NCBI GenBank assembly: GCA_050732935.1
Contig: JBOHRW010000223.1
Coordinates: 1-22,697, forward strand
DNA from: DASRVA01 sp050732935
Lineage (GTDB): Bacteria; Gemmatimonadota; Gemmatimonadetes; JACCXV01; JAHWKZ01
DNA length: 22,697 nucleotides
Direction of reading: 5' to 3'
The notes beneath the pieces are model-generated. The model was given only the letters and a program-made list of their open reading frames with translations, made no database searches and was not told the DNA's origin. A program made the translations under genes and the position numbers. Within the stretch, counting starts at the first letter, position 1. Each line of letters starts with the position of its first letter. Positions 1-5,884 of this stretch are shown here, one piece after another.

Positions 1-111
1 GTTCTCCGACGCCACGCGCCGGGGCGGAGCCTGGCGGCGCGTCCGGAGCTTCTGCTGGACCGCCTGAAAGAGATCTTCCTCCACGAGAGATTCATGGATC
101 CCCGCGCGATG
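1..111. repeat. Left arm of 111-bp perfect inverted repeat inside serine recombinase sequence
   Basis: The reverse complement of these bases is identical, without gaps, to 4897-5007. Identity stops abruptly at position 112 (matching 4896), where the two flanks become unrelated. The other end of the repeat is the edge of the window, so its full length is unknown. Both arms encode the same recombinase stretch in the same reading frame, from HRAGIHESLVEEDLFQ to RRVASEN. See the right arm and the findings. Confidence 0.95.
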
Positions 112-847
112 TTTACCGCGCCACACCACGCGCCCGACGTAGGCCGGGTTCGTCAGAATCCGGTGCACGGCATCGGCTCGCCAGTGAGATCCGGTCCGTG
201 TGCTGCGTCCCTCCGAATTCAGCGCCCGGGCAAGCTCTTTCACACCCAGTCCATCGCCCATGTATCGCCCGAACATCTGTCGGACGAGAGTTGCTTCTGT
301 CGGCTCCACCACCAGCAAGCAGTCGACCATGCAGTAGCCAAACGGCGGCTTGACCATCCATTTCCCCTGCCGGAAGCGCCGTTCCATGGACAGAACGACC
401 CTTTCCGCGATGACCTCCCGCTCGAACTGAGCGAATCCTCCGAGCACGTTGAGCATCAGTCTGCCCGGTGCGGTCTTCGTCTCGAAGGGTTCGGTAACGG
501 ACTCGAATCTCGCACCGTGCTCCGCAACCAGGTCCAGGATCTCTGTCAGGTCGCGGAGCCGACGACTCAGACGGTCCATCTTGTACACGAGAACGGTATG
601 AACTCGCCCCGGTTTTGACCTCGGCAAGAAGCCGTCCAATGCCCGGTCGATTCAGGTCCTTTGCCGACACCCCATCGTCCCGATGAATGGCAGCGAGTGT
701 GTAGCCCTGGCTGAGGGCGTAGGCCTCGATCCGCTCGGCCTGTGCGTCGAGTGAGAAGCCCTGGGTCTGTTCATCCGTCGAGACCCTGATATACCCGATC
801 GCCCTAATGCGGTGTTCCTCGGTTACCCGATCCTTCATATCCATCAT
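1..847 (-). pseudogene. Large serine recombinase, N-terminal and middle part, frameshifted, runs off the window
   Basis: Site-specific DNA recombinase of the large serine (resolvase/invertase) family. The catalytic domain opens with RAIGYIRVSTDEQ, with the nucleophile Ser at about residue 23, and continues after a frameshift with VYKMDRLSRRLRD and GGFAQFEREVIAERV. The recombinase domain follows (PPFGYCMVD, about residues 168-176, and ILTNPAYVGRVVW). The frame breaks at a run of four Cs (plus strand 607-610); removing one base joins EVKTG to RVHTVLVYKMDRL, and the corrected frame is open to position 1. I prefer the ATG at 847 over the one at 859 because GGAGG lies 5 nt upstream of it. About 282 residues are visible. 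The zinc ribbon and C-terminus would lie to the left of the window, or are represented by the inverted piece at 4897-5742. With the frameshift as read, the product would be inactive. Confidence 0.85.
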
Positions 848-915
848 CGAAGCCTCCATGACTCAACTTCAAAGCGCCCGTTGGCCTGCCGGCGGATCAA
901 GCGGGCGGCAGTAGC

Positions 916-928
916 ACCTCGTCGAGGT
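916..928. repeat. Short perfect dyad upstream of the recombinase gene
   Basis: ACCTCGTCGAGGT has 6-bp arms around one central base. It lies about 70 bp upstream of the recombinase start and downstream of the membrane-protein gene. It could be an operator or chance in GC-rich DNA. Nothing else stands out in the 848-996 interval. Confidence 0.3.
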
Positions 929-1583
929 CTGATCGAGAGCGAATACGCAAAGTGCCAGCGCGTGTCTACGGAGAAACTCGTCAATCCTCGTCGGATTCAG
1001 ACCCAGGTGCCGAAAGAGGCGCCACCGCGCCCGCCATCGAACTCGTCCTCAAGATCGTCTCCAGGGCATATGCGCAAAAAGAGCGTCTCATAACGCGCAA
1101 GCAGCAGGAACGTGAAGGCAGCAGGCAGGATGCAGAGAGTCAGGATGGGTGGCAGTGCGATTTCCTTGAGTGTCTCGGCCCACCGCATGTGTCGCCAGGT
1201 CTCCGAGGAACCGGGCGAGTACGAAGGCGAGCATCACCCAACCTGCTACCGCCCGCAGGCGGGAAGCGGCTCGACGGGCGTGGTCGAAGTCGTTCTTGTA
1301 TTCGGAGACCACTTCGACGAGACCCATGAACACGAGAACCGGGATCAGGACGAGCTCGACAGAAAGGGAAAACGTGTATGCGTTGATCAGGAACTCGACG
1401 GGCACGAGAAGGCTGATCTGCTCCCGGATCACTGCCCGAAACGGCTCCTGTTTGCTTCCGGTCGCGACTCCCGAGAAGGCGAGGACCAGCCCGCTGAACA
1501 AGAACCAGATCACCGTGTCCTTGAGCAGCGAGGCTTCCCAGAGGTCGATAGCTGCGAGACCCCATACCACCATCACCACATAG

Positions 1584-1587
1584 CCGG
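1584..1587. repeat. Left copy of the CCGG target-site duplication
   Basis: CCGG directly abuts the TGTAG terminus of the IS and is matched by CCGG at 3034-3037 on the other side. Removing one copy together with the IS restores the interrupted membrane-protein frame. A 4-bp duplication is within the 3-5 bp range usual for IS3-family elements. The pre-insertion site reads GCCGGC, a palindrome. Confidence 0.85.
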
Positions 1588-1644
1588 TGTAGCGCTTCTC
1601 AGCATTTCGGACATTTAGCTGGTTCGTGAAAGCAACACCTCTCC
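1588..1644. repeat. Left terminal inverted repeat of the IS3-family element
   Basis: It begins TGTAGCGCTT and aligns without gaps over 57 positions to the reverse complement of 2977-3033 (TGTAGTGGTT...). By my count 39 of 57 bases match. The best blocks are the terminal TGTAG, the central TTTCGGAC and the inner AAGC-ACAC motif. Confidence 0.85.
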
Positions 1645-1650
1645 TGTGAT

Positions 1651-2637
1651 TCATGCGGCGGCTATTTGTTGCAGCTGCCGCTCCCGATTGATCCTGGCGC
1701 GCTGCTGCCGCGCGGTCTCGAGCTTATCCTTTCGTTCGGCGATCCGCTTCTGGGGTTCACCGTCGTAGTACTCGGCCGGTGGCAGGTATTGGAGCGAAGC
1801 GTGCAGCCGCTCGTGGTTGTAGTGCTCCACCCAGCGGCCGACGATCTCGCGGGCGCGCACCAGGTTCTCCAGTTCCTCGCCCTCCAGCGCCTCGCGGGTC
1901 GAGCGATGGAAGCGCTCCACCCGCCCATTGGACTCGGGATGATAGGTGCGGATCCGGATGTGCTCGAGATCGAAGATGCGCACCAGTTGCTTGAAGTCCC
2001 GGGAGGTGAACTGGCTACCGTTGTCGGTCACGATCCGCGGCTTCTCGCCGCTATGCTCGACCGCCTCCTGGACCACCAGCCGCACGTCATTGGCCGTCAT
2101 CGAGCTCAGCAGATCCCAGTGCACCACGTAGCGGCTGTAGGCATCCAGCACCGTGACCAGGAAGTACCATACATCAGCTACCCGGAGGTACATGATGTCA
2201 GTGTGCCAGCGCTCGTTGGGCCGGCTCGGCTCGGGCGGCGGCTCGCCACTGCCGCGGCTCCGCTTCCAACGGTACAAGAGATCCTCGTCGGAGAGGACCC
2301 GGTACACGCTCGACGGGCTCAGATACGCCACGTCGGCGTCCACCATCTGCCACGCCAGGCGCCGGTAGCCATCCTTCGGATGATCCAGCGCGTAGTCGAT
2401 CACCGCCCGCTTCTCCGCCGGCAGAAGAGCCCAGGAACACACCGCCTCAAGCTCACGATCGGCCAGCCGTTGCTCCGCAGCCCGTCTGCGCCAGTCGTAG
2501 TAGCGTGAGCGCGTCAGGCCGAGCCGCTCCAGGATCACTGCGATCGTCCACCCCGTCCGCGCCCGCGTCCGCGCCACCAGAGCGAGCACCTGCCGCTTCT
2601 CGGAGGCCGAGAAACGAGACTTCGAGTCCCACTTCAA
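1651..2637 (-). CDS. IS3-family transposase OrfB (DDE integrase domain)
   Basis: Catalytic half of the IS transposase, 328 residues. An N-terminal helical region resembling HTH_21 (about residues 8-115) is followed by the RNase H-like rve domain. The DDE triad is D147 in WHTDIMYLR, D205 in VTDNGSQF and E241 in ESNGRVERFHR. The spacing of D205 to E241 is the DD(35)E pattern. The TTG start at 2637 overlaps the OrfA stop codon (TTGA), one frame back from OrfA. Just upstream lies an A5G5 run (2640-2649), so an OrfAB fusion by -1 slippage is also plausible. IS3 elements normally need this fusion as the active transposase. Confidence 0.95.
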   Translation of the reverse strand: MKWDSKSRFSASEKRQVLALVARTRARTGWTIAVILERLGLTRSRYYDWRRRAAEQRLADRELEAVCSWALLPAEKRAVIDYALDHPKDGYRRLAWQMVDADVAYLSPSSVYRVLSDEDLLYRWKRSRGSGEPPPEPSRPNERWHTDIMYLRVADVWYFLVTVLDAYSRYVVHWDLLSSMTANDVRLVVQEAVEHSGEKPRIVTDNGSQFTSRDFKQLVRIFDLEHIRIRTYHPESNGRVERFHRSTREALEGEELENLVRAREIVGRWVEHYNHERLHASLQYLPPAEYYDGEPQKRIAERKDKLETARQQRARINRERQLQQIAAA

Positions 2638-2930
2638 GACCCCCTTTTTAGATCGAGGTTCTCCTCGACTACCTCGGCGATGATCCGCTGCTTACTCGCC
2701 AGCTCGCGTTTGAGACGCTCGATCTCGCGATCCTTGGAGCCTCGATCACGGCGCTGGCCATTGAGTGCCTCCGCCATCCCCGCCCGCGCACGCTTCTCCC
2801 AATTGTAGTACGTCGTCCCGTCGATCCCGTGACGACGGCACACCGCGGCCACCGTCGTGTTCGGCTGGCGGGCCTCCTCCAGAACGCGCAACTTCTGCTC
2901 CACTGTGAACCGGCGACGCTTGCCACCCAT
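2634..2930 (-). CDS. IS3-family transposase OrfA (helix-turn-helix)
   Basis: DNA-binding subunit of the IS transposase, 98 residues. It has an HTH_Tnp_1 domain (about residues 3-50: RRRFTVEQKLRVLEEARQ, then AVCRRHGIDGTTYYNWEKR) and a C-terminal leucine-zipper-like helix (DREIERLKRELASKQRIIAE). I chose the ATG at 2930 because GGAGGGAG lies just upstream. A TTG at 2951 would add seven residues. The protein ends at the A5G5 run beside the OrfB start, the usual place for a programmed -1 frameshift in this family. Confidence 0.93.
   Translation of the reverse strand: MGGKRRRFTVEQKLRVLEEARQPNTTVAAVCRRHGIDGTTYYNWEKRARAGMAEALNGQRRDRGSKDREIERLKRELASKQRIIAEVVEENLDLKRGS
2640..2649 (-). other. A5G5 run at the OrfA/OrfB junction, candidate -1 frameshift site
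   Basis: On the coding strand the OrfA frame reads CTA AAA AGG GGG TCT TGA. OrfB is in the -1 frame, which is open through this run (AAA AAG GGG GTC TTG). A -1 slip at A-AAA-AGG would therefore give an OrfAB fusion. A slippery run at the overlap is common in IS3 elements. The exact heptamer and any stimulatory stem are not proven, and the TTG overlapping the TGA could also allow reinitiation. Confidence 0.5.
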
Positions 2931-2976
2931 CGGCTTCTCCCTCCAGATCAATGTCCCGGGCCGCTCGCCCGATGAG

Positions 2977-3033
2977 GGAAAAGTGTCGCTTCCTCAAACC
3001 TGCCGAAAGTCCGAAAGCGGCTGAACCACTACA
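2977..3033. repeat. Right terminal inverted repeat of the IS3-family element
   Basis: Reading inward on the minus strand from 3033 it begins TGTAGTGGTTC and pairs with 1588-1644 over 57 positions. The OrfA start region lies about 45 bp inside it. Confidence 0.85.
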
Positions 3034-3037
3034 CCGG
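3034..3037. repeat. Right copy of the CCGG target-site duplication
   Basis: It directly follows the IS terminus (CTACA) and matches the CCGG at 1584-1587. Confidence 0.85.
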
Positions 3038-3251
3038 CCAGTAGAAGGACCGGAACCACGATCTTGGGATGCAAAACCGAAACAAGAACTCGGCCCAGAG
3101 ACCGACGAACTTCGCACTTGCTGAGAACCCAGGCGAGGAACACCAACAACCAGATCCCGGTCGCGACCTCTCGAGAACTGAAGACTCCGGTCAATGTTTC
3201 AAGCATCACAGGAAGTCGGCTCGATGACTCTCAAGGACGAAACGGCAGGCG

Positions 3252-3332
3252 TCACTGCTCTCTCTTGCCCACCCATTTCTCGACATCCCGGCACCAATCT
3301 TCGAGAGGCCGGCGGTGAATGGAGTCCGTCAT
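3252..3332 (-). CDS. Possible 26-residue micro-ORF between two cargo genes
   Basis: ATG at 3332 overlaps the stop of the upstream gene as ATGA and gives a 26-residue peptide, beginning MTDSIHRRPLEDW and ending EKWVGKREQ, with TGA at 3252. The overlap would allow translational coupling, and the next gene starts 42 nt later. The peptide is charged with three tryptophans and has no membrane segment or motif I recognise. It could equally be a decayed remnant or chance. Confidence 0.3.
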   Translation of the reverse strand: MTDSIHRRPLEDWCRDVEKWVGKREQ

Positions 3333-3778
3333 GATAGTTCGCGCTGGCATTCCACTATTATAATTCGCTCGCCGTCCTCCAGGATGGAAACGAGACCTCC
3401 GGGTTGGCGAGTAACGAGATAGTTGCGTCCCCCGCACGAGATCTTCCGTTGTTCTATCGGAGGAACCCGGCGTTCGAGATGGTTGTAGGTGAACCTCATG
3501 CATGGATTGTCGCGAAGAAGTGCGCCCACGTTCTGTCGTTCGAGATCGTCGACGATCGTGGCCCTGTAGTCTTCCAATGCCTCGTCTGGAAACTCGATTT
3601 CGCACCACCTCTTTGCCTCCGTCTGCGCTCGAACCAAGAGTGCCCCGGTCCTGGGATCATCTATGACCTCTACATGCGCGTCAGGGAACATCCGACGAAA
3701 CCAGGTTTCCACCGCTTCCCGTCCTTCACGAATCTCCTCCATACTCATGGCTCTACACCTTCCCGATAGCGTCTTCAT
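3329..3778 (-). CDS. Hypothetical protein downstream of the ImmA-type peptidase
   Basis: Unrecognised soluble protein. From ATG 3778, which overlaps the ImmA stop as TAATG, it has 149 residues. From ATG 3748 (MSMEEIREGREAVETW), which has a GGAAGG upstream, it has 139. The second start looks more like a natural N-terminus, but coupling favours the first. An amphipathic N-terminal helix is followed by alternating strand-like segments (HVEVIDDPRTGALLVRAQ, RNYLVTRQPGGLVSILEDG, RIIIVECQREL), suggesting a small alpha/beta fold. No catalytic motif, signal peptide or membrane helix is visible. Its packing between the regulator/peptidase pair and a membrane protein suggests all are co-expressed. A role as sensor, immunity or adaptor factor is speculation. 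Confidence 0.75.
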   Translation of the reverse strand: MKTLSGRCRAMSMEEIREGREAVETWFRRMFPDAHVEVIDDPRTGALLVRAQTEAKRWCEIEFPDEALEDYRATIVDDLERQNVGALLRDNPCMRFTYNHLERRVPPIEQRKISCGGRNYLVTRQPGGLVSILEDGERIIIVECQRELS

Positions 3779-4392
3779 TAGCGGTCCCAGTGACCATCGT
3801 ACGCCCCTCGTCGGACGACCACCTCCCCGGAGACATCGAACCGGCGGCCGACCCACTCGGCGAGAATATCGCGATGGGCCTCGACTCCGAGATCGAGGTC
3901 GGTGAATCCCGCCTCGTGCGCACGCTCGACCGCCTCTTCGATCTTCTGGGTCAAAGCGTCTCTGGGAACGAGGAGGAGGCCCGCGAAGGCATACCCTTGC
4001 CATTCGTACCAGGACCGGCTCTCTTCGGGCATCGCGCGCAAGAAATCTCGCCACTCTTCGACGGAGTCGAACGAAGCGTTATCGAATAGCGCGCCATGGA
4101 GGTGGAGGTGAGCGAGTTCATGAGCCAGGGTGAAACGGTACCGATAGAGGATCGAATGCTCCTGAACCGCGTGATCTATGTAGACCGCGGACCGGTCGGC
4201 CGCGAGGAAGCCGTCGATGCCGTAGGCGCGATAGAGGTGAGGAACGGCAACGATGTCCAAGCCGAGCTTCACGTCCACGATGAACTCGACATCAACGGGG
4301 ATGGCCCCGGAAGGCCAGTACCGCTGACGAAATCCCTCGACCACCGCTCGAAGATCATCGTACGAAAGAACCTCGGGAGACGGTACTGCCAC
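3778..4392 (-). CDS. ImmA/IrrE-type zinc metallopeptidase
   Basis: Predicted cytosolic metallopeptidase of the ImmA/IrrE family (COG2856/DUF955), 204 residues. The zinc site is HELAH (H91, E92, H95) within FTLAHELAHLHLHG. About 35 residues later WYEWQGYAFAGLLLVP matches the usual E-x-x-A-x-x-FA-x-x-LLxP element that supplies the third ligand. In characterised relatives such as ICEBs1 ImmA and Deinococcus IrrE, this protein cleaves a partner XRE repressor. Here the XRE regulator is immediately upstream (GTG start 4392, its stop at 4397), so cleavage of that regulator is a reasonable inference. The GTG start follows GGAAAG in the regulator's last codons. The stop overlaps the next gene. Confidence 0.88.
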   Translation of the reverse strand: MAVPSPEVLSYDDLRAVVEGFRQRYWPSGAIPVDVEFIVDVKLGLDIVAVPHLYRAYGIDGFLAADRSAVYIDHAVQEHSILYRYRFTLAHELAHLHLHGALFDNASFDSVEEWRDFLRAMPEESRSWYEWQGYAFAGLLLVPRDALTQKIEEAVERAHEAGFTDLDLGVEAHRDILAEWVGRRFDVSGEVVVRRGAYDGHWDR

Positions 4393-4396
4393 GTGT

Positions 4397-4768
4397 TCAG
4401 GCTTTCCGGAGGAGTTCGAGCAGGTCGTTCAGTTTCTTCTCGTCGACCCGTTCGCCTCTGAGACTCCGAAACAGCACCGGGAGCTTTTCCAGGATTTCTT
4501 CATCGGTCGCGAAATCCGCGGGCAACTCTCCTCGGGAGGCGGCTGCGAGATCGAAGAACAAGAGCCAGTCGTCCGAGCCTTCCTCCAGTTCGAGAGCGCG
4601 AGCATACTTTTCTAGCACCTCACGACTGCGGGGAGGGGGGGTCTTCCCTCTCTCCAGTTTGCTCATGTTGCCCGGATCCAGCCCCTTTCGAGCGCAGAAT
4701 TCCCGGAGACTGAGACGCAGGCGCTCTCGTCTGATCCTGGCGAAAAACTGTCCAAAGGCGCGGCTCAA
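4397..4768 (-). CDS. XRE-family transcriptional regulator
   Basis: DNA-binding regulator, 123 residues. An N-terminal Cro/C1-type helix-turn-helix (about residues 8-65; LSLREFCARKGLDPGNMSKLERG) is followed by a helical tail. The start is TTG at 4768, supported by a strong AGGAGG at 4774-4779. A sigma-70-like promoter lies 60-90 bp upstream. Paired with the ImmA-type peptidase directly downstream, it probably acts as a peptidase-controlled repressor of its own operon, by analogy with ImmR/ImmA of integrative elements. Targets and inducing signal cannot be read from the sequence. Confidence 0.88.
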   Translation of the reverse strand: MSRAFGQFFARIRRERLRLSLREFCARKGLDPGNMSKLERGKTPPPRSREVLEKYARALELEEGSDDWLLFFDLAAASRGELPADFATDEEILEKLPVLFRSLRGERVDEKKLNDLLELLRKA

Positions 4769-4826
4769 CTCTACCTCCTCTAATTGAGGCCATGCTCCCG
4801 GGTGCTCCGTTTCAGCCGTTGTTCAA

Positions 4827-4856
4827 AGTATACAACGACAAGATCAGAGTAGGCAA
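4827..4856 (-). promoter_or_regulatory. Sigma-70-like promoter for the XRE/ImmA cargo operon
   Basis: On the minus strand TTGCCT (4856-4851) and TATACT (4832-4827) are separated by 18 bp. The -10 box lies about 60 bp upstream of the TTG start of the regulator. It sits only about 40 bp inside the right arm of the 111-bp inverted repeat, so it would move with the segment on inversion. Confidence 0.55.
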
Positions 4857-4896
4857 GAGATCCGCGGATTGGCCGGCAGGGAAAATGCGCATCAGG

Positions 4897-5007
4897 CATC
4901 GCGCGGGGATCCATGAATCTCTCGTGGAGGAAGATCTCTTTCAGGCGGTCCAGCAGAAGCTCCGGACGCGCCGCCAGGCTCCGCCCCGGCGCGTGGCGTC
5001 GGAGAAC
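4897..5007. repeat. Right arm of 111-bp perfect inverted repeat
   Basis: Identical to the reverse complement of 1-111. On this side recombinase homology continues to the right (zinc ribbon and C-terminus), while to the left it gives way at 4896 to the promoter region of the cargo operon. Confidence 0.95.
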
Positions 5008-5685
5008 CTGCTGGTCGGCCTTGCCCGCTGTGGCCTCTGCGGAAGCTCGATGTTCGTCCAGCGCCCCGGCAATGCGGTCAGGCGGCACTATCGCTACTAC
5101 GTCTGTGCCAGGCGCGTGGAGGATCGCTCCTGCGATCAGCCCTACGTCCCGGCCGGCCGCATCGAAGACGCCGTGATCGACAGGATCGACGAGATCGCCC
5201 GCGCCCCCGATCTCGTCAAGCCGTTCCTTGCCGGAGAGATGGAACGGAGAGAAGTCGCCCGGCGGAACCTGGTGCGCCGGGCCCGGATGCTCGACCGCCG
5301 GATCAGCGATCTGGTCGCCGAGCAGCACCGACTCGTCGACTGGTTGGCCGAGACGTTGCCCGGCAAGGCGGCAGCCCGGAAGATCAACGAGAAGGTCGAG
5401 CGGCTGGAAAGCGAGGAGAAAGCGCTCGCGGAAGAACGGGCCGAGCTCGGGCGCGACCTTGAAGAAACCGCGTTTCAGGACGCCACGGCCGAGTCCGTGG
5501 CGGGCCACCTCTCGCGCTTCCGCTACTACTTCGACCGCTTCAACCCCGGCCAGCGAAAGACGCTCGTCGAGCGCGTCGTCACCCGGGTCGACGTGGAGTC
5601 GCGCCATCGAGTGCGCCTCCACCTCATCCTTCCGACCCGCCCGTTGGGCAAGTTCAGCCGGCGGGGTTCAAACTGGCATCTCGTT

Positions 5686-5742
5686 TGGTGGCCCCAACGG
5701 GATTCGAACCCGTGTTTTAGCCTTGAGAGGGCTACGTCCTAG
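5686..5742. other. Probable attachment-site region at the tRNA-Glu 3' end
   Basis: The recombinase C-terminal frame overlaps the 3' half of tRNA-Glu here, and the tRNA stays intact. This is what is expected where an integrating element carries a copy of the tRNA 3' end as its crossover core. The second att copy was not found within the window and would lie to the left. Core limits cannot be set from one side. Confidence 0.4.
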
Positions 5743-5761
5743 GCCACTAGACGATGGGGCC
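5686..5761 (-). tRNA. tRNA-Glu (anticodon CTC)
   Basis: Cloverleaf of 76 nt with encoded CCA. The acceptor stem is GGCCCCA/TGGGGCC, the D arm GTCTAGTGGCCTAGGAC, the anticodon stem TAGCC/GGCTA with loop CTCTCAA (anticodon CTC, reads GAG), and the T arm ACGGG-TTCGAAT-CCCGT. The discriminator is A, followed by CCA (5686-5688). Its 3' end faces the recombinase fragment, the usual geometry for element integration at a tRNA 3' end. Confidence 0.95.
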
Positions 5762-5778
5762 GCTCGACCTGTGAGGAA

Positions 5779-5796
5779 GGGCGGAAGATACCGCCC
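5779..5796 (-). terminator. Possible hairpin terminator after nuoN, or tRNA promoter region
   Basis: On the minus strand GGGCGG-TATCTT-CCGCCC forms a 6-bp GC stem about 90 nt after the nuoN stop, followed by TTCCTC, which is only a weak T-run. The same loop, TATCTT, lies 23 bp before tRNA-Glu with TTTGGC 18 bp further upstream, so it could instead be the tRNA -10 box. Confidence 0.35.
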
Positions 5797-5884
5797 GGCG
5801 CCCACCCTGCCAAACCCGGGACCGGACTTTTCCGCGAAGACGGTCAGACGGCAAGCCGTGGCGGCCCGACGCGGCTGCGCCGGC

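Larger units (their letters stand above)
1588..3033 (-). mobile_element. IS3-family insertion sequence, 1446 bp, apparently complete
   Basis: Two overlapping ORFs (OrfA 2634-2930 and OrfB 1651-2637) lie between long imperfect terminal inverted repeats that both start TGTAG. The element is flanked by a 4-bp CCGG direct repeat. Its length, gene layout, DD(35)E transposase and small duplication all fit the IS3 family. It sits inside the cargo membrane-protein gene, transcribed in the same direction. Both ORFs look intact, so this may be a fairly recent, potentially active insertion. I did not assign a subgroup. Confidence 0.93.
997..3209 (-). pseudogene. Multi-pass membrane protein gene split by the IS3-family element, with a further frameshift
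   Basis: The gene starts at GTG 3209 or ATG 3206 (MLETLTGVFSS) and is read from 3209 to 3034, then, across the insertion sequence, from 1583 leftward. Deleting the IS (1588-3033) plus one CCGG copy gives the in-frame junction VLLLAG-YVVMVVWGL. Several hydrophobic segments are visible: VATGIWLLVFLAWVLS, the rebuilt VVPVLLLAGYVVMVVWG, DTVIWFLFSGLVLAFSG, SLSVELVLIPVLVFMGLV and GWVMLAFVLARFLG. Near 1185 the frame appears to shift by one base, because the next frame (MRWAETLKEIALPPIL, then ILTLCILPAAFTFLLL) continues the membrane pattern to a stop at 997. The original frame instead gives polar sequence to 1088. The rebuilt protein is about 250 residues with 6-7 helices. I do not recognise the family. 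It is the last cargo gene behind the XRE/ImmA pair. Confidence 0.7.
4897..5742 (+). pseudogene. Large serine recombinase, C-terminal fragment lacking the catalytic domain
   Basis: It encodes the C-terminal half of a recombinase matching the minus-strand gene at 1-847. HRAGIHESLVEEDLF is shared, then comes a zinc ribbon (LARCGLCGS ... YYVCARR ... SCDQPY, four Cys). A charged coiled-coil follows (EKVERLESEEKALAEERAEL) and then the C-terminal strand region (RVVTRVDVESRHRVRLHLI). The open frame extends left to an ATG at 4792, but that part lies in the cargo promoter region and looks non-native. There is no N-terminal resolvase domain. The frame ends at 5742, inside the antisense of tRNA-Glu. The piece sits at the element/chromosome junction, where the native recombinase gene would be expected beside its attachment site. 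Confidence 0.85.

Noticed and set aside
94..618. Plus-strand 174-residue open frame
   Set aside because: It is the antisense of the frameshift-corrected recombinase, whose motifs are unmistakable on the minus strand.
1621..3000. Shorter IS boundaries starting at GGTT repeats
   Set aside because: The similarity continues outward to TGTAG termini flanked by CCGG on both sides, and only those ends restore the interrupted gene.
4792..4896. N-terminal extension of the right recombinase fragment from ATG 4792
   Set aside because: The frame is open but shows no recombinase similarity and overlaps the cargo promoter region. Recombinase identity begins sharply at 4897.
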